Source: Hypomyces perniciosus (taxonomy: Eukaryota; Ascomycota; Sordariomycetes; Hypocreales; Hypocreaceae). From it: DNA of 64,000 nucleotides. A program made the position numbers and the translations under genes. Within the stretch, counting starts at the first letter, position 1. Every line of letters begins with the position of its first letter. Positions 58,623 to 64,000 of this stretch are shown here, piece by piece. The notes beneath the pieces are model-generated. The model saw only the letters and a list, made by a program, of their open reading frames with translations, searched no databases and was not told the DNA's origin. The stretch lies in the NCBI GenBank assembly GCA_008477525.1, contig SPDT01000003.1:1302001-1366000 (forward strand), written 5' to 3'.

Positions 58623-59048
58623 ATGAAGTACACTACTGTCCTCCTCGCACTTGTTGCTACTGCCATTGCTGCACCTTGCCTCAACGGTCTCGACGATGCC
58701 AACAATCTGGGTACCCACGGAGACAACCACAAAGACAGCCACAGAGACAACCACAAAGACAGCCACAAAGGCAGCCACAAAGGCAGCCGGAAAGGCAGCC
58801 ACGGAGACATCCACGTCGACAAACATGTTCGTGTCTGCGATACCGACCAGACGCAAGTCTGTTGCAATGGCCTCCTTGGTTGCGCCCTTCCAATCCTCGG
58901 GAAAAACTGCGATGGTAAATCTTACTGTTGCCCCAACACTGTTCAGGTGAGTAAAAACGGTTGTCAAGTTCCGCTACCGACTAGATACTAACTCTTCTAG
59001 ATCGGCCTTATCAACATCAACGCGCTCAACTGCGTTTCGCTGCTCTGA
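58623..59048 (+). CDS. Hydrophobin-like small secreted protein with His-rich repeats
   Basis: Exons 58623-58946 and 59001-59048 (intron GTGAGT...CTTCTAG) join in phase, giving 123 aa. A signal peptide (MKYTTVLLALVATAIA) is followed by a His/Lys/Asp/Ser/Gly repeat of DSHKG/DNHKD units (about residues 33-65). The rest has eight cysteines in the hydrophobin order C, CC, C, C, CC, C (VC, VCC, GC, NC, YCC, LNC). Spacing between the first CC and the next C is only five residues, shorter than classic class I proteins, so this is a divergent relative. Hydrophobins self-assemble at air-water interfaces on hyphae and spores; the His-rich spacer could bind metal or wall polymer. A TATA box lies about 165 bp upstream. 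Confidence 0.72.
58721..58810 (+). repeat. 12-nt tandem repeat encoding the His-rich spacer
   Basis: About seven degenerate units related to GACAGCCACAAA (alternating GACAACCACAAA and GGCAGCCACAAA), in frame with the hydrophobin-like gene. This is a likely site of length variation. Confidence 0.8.
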
Positions 59049-59877
59049 GTATAATGTTGTACCACAATGTGACAACGCTTGGAATCGGATTGATGCTATT
59101 TGATTGGAGTGATGGGTAGTTGAGGGCTTTATAGGTTTTTTTTCTTCTGACTTTTGTTTACAATCACTTACACTCTTCATATTATCAACTCCATTTGTGT
59201 ACTAGAGTTCAAATAGTCTCAAATAAGTGGGAGCGAATATGAAATGCATTACTATTAGGCACCATGTACTCCGTATCTCGCCTCTGAATGTGAAACTATT
59301 GTCGCCGACTATTGTGAGACTGACCATTTCTTTTGATGCATCATCCTTATAGGAAGTCTTTTTGTTTGTCATTGAGTGAAGTTGAGAGGGAGGGTATGGC
59401 GCCAGAATCCTGATCGCAGCGATCATTCACCTCTACGAAGTATAATTCAATCTATTAGACTACAATTTTCCAAGGTAAGATCCTTGGCCTGCGATCACAG
59501 GTTTAGTGTACATCTTCGTGTGCTCTCACATTTGGTGGTGCAATGCACCTCTGGGGTTGGTGATGCAACTAATCAGACGACGTTGGTTACCCTCAGCCTC
59601 ACTTTTAACTTCTTCCACAACCAAAAAGAAACCGCACCTTGACAAATTTCGACTTTTACCCCAGACCGTCGAATTTCCTTATTTCCATGTCCCATTTCAC
59701 TATTCTTGTTATTTCCACAACAGCGTACTACTTCGTATTGCAGTGAGGTTAATCGCAGCCCCACCACAGGGGTATGTTGGGCATCAAGAGCCCAAGAGGT
59801 AGAAAAGGCATATGTTGCCGTTCGTAACCCTAGATACTCGTGTGAATTTGCATGTTATCAACTTGAAAGGTTCCTCC
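59049..59877. other. Intergenic, tannase promoter at its right end
   Basis: No gene is supported. TACTCCGTA-type words lie at 59268 and TACTTCGTA near 59730. Confidence 0.5.
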
Positions 59878-61680
59878 ATGTGTTTATTTCGCTCCCTCTT
59901 CCTCCCCACACTGGCGTTTAGCCATGTTTTGTTGGTCACCGCCAGTCAAGACTCCGATGCCTTCCGCCATCGTTGCCTTTCCTTCGCGCCAGAGAAGCTG
60001 ATACAAAGCGCAACACGAACGCGCCTTGAATACGTTCCAAACGGCGCAACACTCGAGCTCACAGACAATGTTGCCTCGTGCGGCCGTCCCTCGCAGCTGG
60101 TCTCGACGAACCTCTGCCGCGTTGCGTTACATATCCCCACATCGAATCGCTCCAGCATCACATTCGAGCTTTGGCTTCCCGAGGAATGGCCTGATGCGCG
60201 CTACTTGTCGACAGGGAATGGCGGCATAGACGGGTGTTGGTACTTCTGCTGCTCAAAAGTGTGATTGTGCTGATCCTTCTTCCCAGGCATCAAATATGAA
60301 GACCTGGCCTACACCACCGCGAACGGATTCGTTGCGATGGGAACCAACAATGGCCATAACGGCACGACTGGCGTTACTTTCCTTAACAACCCAGATATTT
60401 TGGAGGATTACTCCTATAGAGCGTGAGACCGTGGAACTCGCCGTATTTGTTCATGCTGACATTTATAGCCTTCACACTGGTACTGCTGCGGGTAAACTGC
60501 TCACTAAGGAGTTCTACAAACGAGCCCCAGCTTACTCTTACTACTTTGGCTGCTCACTTGGTGGTCGTATGGGCACCAAGGCAGCGGAGATCTATCCGGA
60601 CGACTATGATGGCATCGTCGCTGGCTGTCCCGCGGTTGACTTCAATCACCTTCAAGGACAGAGAGCTATGTTCTATCCCATCACGGGTGCTGTCGGTTCC
60701 CCTAACTTCATCACAGCTGATCTTTGGACTGGTTTGATCCATGACGAAGTTCTCCGACAATGTGATGGCCTTGATGGAGTTATTGACGGAATCATAGAGG
60801 TTCCGGACCGATGCCATTTTCAGCCAGAAACTCTGCTTTGTTCACCGTGGTGGTGGCGATGGGGCAATTCCAGCGCATGTCTAAACGCCCAGCAGGTTAT
60901 GCAGCTTCGGCAGATATACGCCCCGTACACATATCCCAACGGAACGTTGATTTTCCCCCGGATGAACCCAGGAAATGAGGTGTACGCGGTGCAAAAGCTC
61001 TTGGCGGGTGCTCCCTTTAGCTATTCACAGGTAAGGACCCTGAAATTCATTCATACATCTGCTGACCAACAAAAGGACTGGTTCAGATATGTCATCCTGA
61101 GCCAGCCAACTTGGGACGCCATCAACTACAACGTTACACTTGTCAGCCTAGCGGAAGAAATGAACCCTTTTGATATGAAGACATATCCACAAACTCTCCC
61201 AGAATTCAAGGCAAAAGGGGGCAAGATCATCACTTACCACGGCGGCCAAGACAACCAAATCACGAGTTTCAACAGTGAGCGTTTTTGGGACCACATGGCT
61301 GGAGCCGATCCCAATTTACAGGACTGGTATCGTTTCTTCCGTATCTCCGGCATGTTCCATTGCAGCTCTGGTCCCGGCGCCTGGGTCATTGGTCAAGGCG
61401 GTGGAGCGTCCAGTGTTGGGATCCCGTTCGAGCCACAGCAGAATGTGCTGGCTGCAATTGTAGCTTGGGTTGAGAAGGACCGAGTGCCGGAGAGTCTAAC
61501 TGGCACCAAGTTCGTTAACGACACCGTTTCGCTAGGAATTGACTTCCAACGAGACCACTGCTTGTGAGAATTTGCTCTGGACACTTTTGTTATCATGCTA
61601 ACGTGGGTGACAGATATCCCAGAACACAAACTTACAGCGGTGGTGATTACAAACTTCCGTCAAGCTGGCGATGCGTATAA
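59878..61680 (+). CDS. Tannase / feruloyl esterase family protein, secreted
   Basis: Exons 59878-60235, 60287-60422, 60469-61030, 61076-61563 and 61614-61680 join in phase to give 536 aa. The signal peptide begins MCLFRSLFLPTLAFSHVLLV. Family landmarks are STGNGGIDGC, AYTTANGFVAMGTNNGHNG, LHTGTAAGKLLTKEFY, the nucleophile Ser in YYFGCSLGGRMG, YDGIVAGCPA, CDGLDGVIDGII (the calcium-loop region), the Asp in YHGGQDNQI and the His in GMFHCSSGPGA. The GC[SL] and FHC cysteines are the pair that bridges nucleophile and His in this family. It hydrolyses gallate or hydroxycinnamate esters of plant material. The 45-nt fourth intron (61031-61075) is stop-free and in frame. One donor is GTTGGT. Tannase or feruloyl specificity cannot be told from sequence. 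Confidence 0.88.
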
Positions 61681-61848
61681 TGATGGACGAATACCATGTA
61701 ATTAATCCCTCGACATCGTTTCATGGTCAATGACTGTCTTCATCATGTAGTTTTCACTTTATCCCCATTCACTGGAGGCCAGTTGCTGGAAGCATCAGGG
61801 CAAAAAGACGACTGCGGAGTGTGCTATAGCAATCAGGAGTGCGACGAT

Positions 61849-62466
61849 TTATGGATCATGCAGCGGCTCTATTGGGTTGATCCTTTTCCATTTTTTTGCG
61901 CACAAGGCGTTAACAGGTGGATTATATCGCCTAGACTTATAATTTCGCAGTGTGTCTTTGCGTATGACTTGAAGATGGTCGCGATCAATGTATGCGGCAA
62001 CGGGAGTTTCAGGCGCGATCGATTCACCCCTAGAATTTTGAAGGTAGAAATAAATGCGTGGGAGCGTCTTTACAGCGGAGCGATTGAGGTAAATATTAAG
62101 GCACTTTCTATAAAATGCATGGTCAAGCAAATTCACAGACGCACGACACGGAGGAGCAAGCGAATGAACTAATGGGGCATTCGGGGGCGGAGAGAAGCAT
62201 TGAATGCTATCCTTATGACCAATGTATTTGTCGTAGGTCCTAAAATATTCTCGTACATAATCCAGGCTGTCGTGTTCACCAGCATAATCCGACTGTGTTG
62301 TCAGCGGCGCCGCAGGAGACGGTTTACCAAAGGAGCATTGTAGCAGCTCAAAATGGCGTCTAGTCCAATTCAGTGGCTCAACGAGAATCTCTTCTCTGCA
62401 ATAAAGACGGGTAATTCCGTAAATGGACATTGCAGCTGGGGGAGATGATAAGGTGAATGCTTCCAT
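61849..62466 (-). CDS. Hypothetical protein, 205 aa
   Basis: An uninterrupted minus-strand frame beginning MEAFTLSSPPAAMSIYGITR. The composition is balanced, with several Trp/Tyr/Arg and no signal peptide or membrane segment. No family is recognised. It lies convergent with the tannase gene. It may be a genuine small gene or a chance frame; an alternative start is the Met at residue 13. Confidence 0.35.
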   Translation of the reverse strand: MEAFTLSSPPAAMSIYGITRLYCREEILVEPLNWTRRHFELLQCSFGKPSPAAPLTTQSDYAGEHDSLDYVREYFRTYDKYIGHKDSIQCFSPPPNAPLVHSLAPPCRASVNLLDHAFYRKCLNIYLNRSAVKTLPRIYFYLQNSRGESIAPETPVAAYIDRDHLQVIRKDTLRNYKSRRYNPPVNALCAKKWKRINPIEPLHDP

Positions 62467-63166
62467 GGTGCGCGATACAGAATGCAGTGACGCGACGCGA
62501 GTGAGCTGATTCCGGATTAACTATCAACCCCCAGGGGTACTTCGTATTGCTATTGGTGTTTATTTGTCGGAGCAGTACTTCGTGTGAGGAAAAGGGGATT
62601 TTGGAACAGCCATCTATTCGACATAATTCCGGGTCACACCATCACCCACTCCCAATTCTACAAGCCAGATACAATTTCAATTTCTTCACTTGCCAATAAT
62701 TAACTATTGTTGGAGAATGGACCATGTGGGCTGATCTTGTTAGCACCCTCCGTCCAACCGCTCGGCAACGGCCCGGAACGCCTCTTCGGGACGCCCCTTC
62801 GGCCACGCCAGAGCCGGTAGTTATTATCTATATGATGCCACATGTACTTCGTAGGGGATTCACTCAATGGCTTAGATGGCTTATTTGGAACTTGCCGCAA
62901 TCCCCACAAATATACTCTTTCTGGAAGTCCTCTGTCGACGCCATTAAATATCGTGCGTCCCTGTCTACTTCGTACGAGCATTATAAATGCTGGCTAGAGA
63001 GCTCATCATGCCCTCGCTGCTGCTAAGACTTGGACATCGGATAGATTCTGGGACTGCATCCACACCGAAAATATTTTTATACGACCTGTGATATTCCTCT
63101 TATCGTCTGCTGAGATTTGTGTAAGTGTCTAGCGGGTTTGGTGGGTTTTCCTTTCCAGGCGGTCTC
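62467..63166. other. Intergenic, repeat-like debris
   Basis: No supported gene. TACTTCGTA words occur near 62538, 62577, 62847 and 62968, unusually dense for 450 bp. Confidence 0.4.
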
Positions 63167-63700
63167 TTAAACAGTGGTTTTGAGCCCTTCAATGACCATC
63201 ATAATATATCCGGCCGCTGGAAAATTAATCTGACCATTGATGCAGTGACCCTGTAACCAGGGCATTTCTGACAGTCTGATGAAATTATACCATGTCTGCT
63301 CAGCACTAATACTGTCTGCTGCCACGTTACCCAGCAGGTCGTGCTTGGGAGACTTCCGCAAACGACACACTGCTCTTCCACGAGATTCATTCCAATTGAT
63401 GTTTTCATGGTGCCTCTTGTACCCGTAGATAGGCAAGTTGATTGGAATCGTTGCTTTTCCGTCTCGCCGATTGTGATTTACACGGTGGAGATCAATCGGT
63501 GCCCCATGAGTGTAATGGAATGCATTTGCATCAAAGCTTTTAGCACTTCTTTATCGTACGGTACACCATAGTATACTCCTGTATTGGACCCCGGAAGGTT
63601 GCTCATGCTAATACCTGCGTTTTCAAAAGCCTCATAGGCAACTTCAAGCATCATTCTGATCACCACTAGAGGACTTGAATTTTGTTCCAGTCACACTGTC
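63167..63700 (-). pseudogene. Polyketide synthase relic: ketosynthase start joined to linker and dehydratase start
   Basis: On the minus strand about 63680-63550 encodes RMMLEVAYEAFENAGIS and GSNTGVYYG, the early part of a type I PKS ketosynthase. From about 63540, in another frame, it encodes FDANAFHYTHGAPIDLHRVN, INLPIYGYKRHHENINWNES and KHDLLGN, then FIRLSEMPWLQGH and FPAAGYIMMVIEGL. This is the end of the acyltransferase linker and the first half of a highly-reducing-type dehydratase, with its His in the WLQGH loop. Everything between (catalytic ketosynthase Cys, acyltransferase) is missing and the frame changes at the join, so it is non-functional. It ends at a stop at 63167. Confidence 0.82.
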
Positions 63701-64000
63701 TTGGAGTATTGTTGGAAAAATAATTCAAATTGTCATTCCCATAGAGTCTTGAAGTCTTCAGACGATCTGAGTGATTGAGACACTCAAAACCCGAGAAAAC
63801 TTGTACCTATACACAGCAGAGCATAGAGTATGCTGAGTAAAAAGGTTCATCCCTTGGGTTATTCTTTTTACCCTATGCAGCACACCGCCACTTGGGATAT
63901 AAGTCAGATTATAAAAGATCATTCCGTCAAATGTATTGAATTTGCGTCACCAAAAACCCTTTCTGGCAAGGTTCAGGGCGGCCAAGAAGCTCTCTTATGT
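63701..64000. other. Right edge, nothing recognised
   Basis: No convincing frame; possibly more of the PKS relic or the edge of another feature. Confidence 0.35.

Noticed and set aside
58721..58810. CRISPR-like or minisatellite array independent of a gene
   Set aside because: Units are 12 nt, contiguous and in frame inside a signal-peptide protein, so they are coding repeats.
62700..63026. Overlapping frames of about 93-100 codons on both strands
   Set aside because: No domain, low complexity, and they sit in a spacer full of TACTTCGTA words.

Overview
The window reads as a filamentous ascomycete (Pezizomycotina) chromosome segment. Support for this: short 45-110 nt introns with CTAAC-type branch sites, a biotin cluster with a fused bioDA gene, a sidF-type siderophore acyltransferase, CYP53 and tannase-family genes, WSC and Helo-like proteins, and intergenic DNA scattered with TACTCCGTA/TACTTCGTA words of the kind seen in Eurotiales. 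Placement in Eurotiales (Aspergillus/Penicillium relatives) is an inference. The contig mixes well-kept housekeeping genes with decayed accessory genes and mobile-element debris.

Layout. 1-1845: a hAT DNA transposon running off the left edge, with an open transposase frame and palindromic subterminal repeats. 3-11 kb: decayed accessory DNA holding a fatty acyl-CoA reductase pseudogene with four stops, a hairpin element, dispersed repeats, and a phenylalanine ammonia-lyase-like gene with one frameshift. 12.2-12.5 kb: a tRNA-derived SINE-like or Pol III unit. 13.6-16.6 kb: sidF-like acyltransferase and a short-chain dehydrogenase. 16.9-21.3 kb: ade6-type FGAM synthase (six exons, one of 26 nt). 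22.3 kb: tRNA-Tyr. 23.4-29.6 kb: DUF6540-like protein, a broken Cys-rich gene, an F-box protein and a Helo-like-domain protein. 31.4-36.3 kb: a large secreted multi-WSC protein.

37.7-43.7 kb: a complete biotin cluster. bioB and bioF are tail to tail, and bioF and bioDA share a 530-bp divergent promoter. Together they cover all four canonical late steps: KAPA synthase, DAPA aminotransferase, dethiobiotin synthetase and biotin synthase. 44.9-50.6 kb: a possibly broken coiled-coil protein, a CYP53 benzoate hydroxylase, tRNA-Asn and an AT-hook/coiled-coil protein. 51.1-55.8 kb: a class I terpene-synthase-like gene with an altered metal-binding motif, opposite a P450 that now carries a frameshift and a stop. 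This may be a decaying two-gene terpenoid locus. 58.6-61.7 kb: a hydrophobin-like secreted protein with His-rich repeats and a tannase/feruloyl esterase. 63.2-63.7 kb: a polyketide synthase relic in which the ketosynthase start is joined directly to the dehydratase region.

Several breaks (24.9, 54.2 and possibly 8.7 kb) are one-base differences in or beside A runs. Sequencing error must be excluded before calling those genes dead. The FAR stops and the PKS deletion cannot be explained that way.
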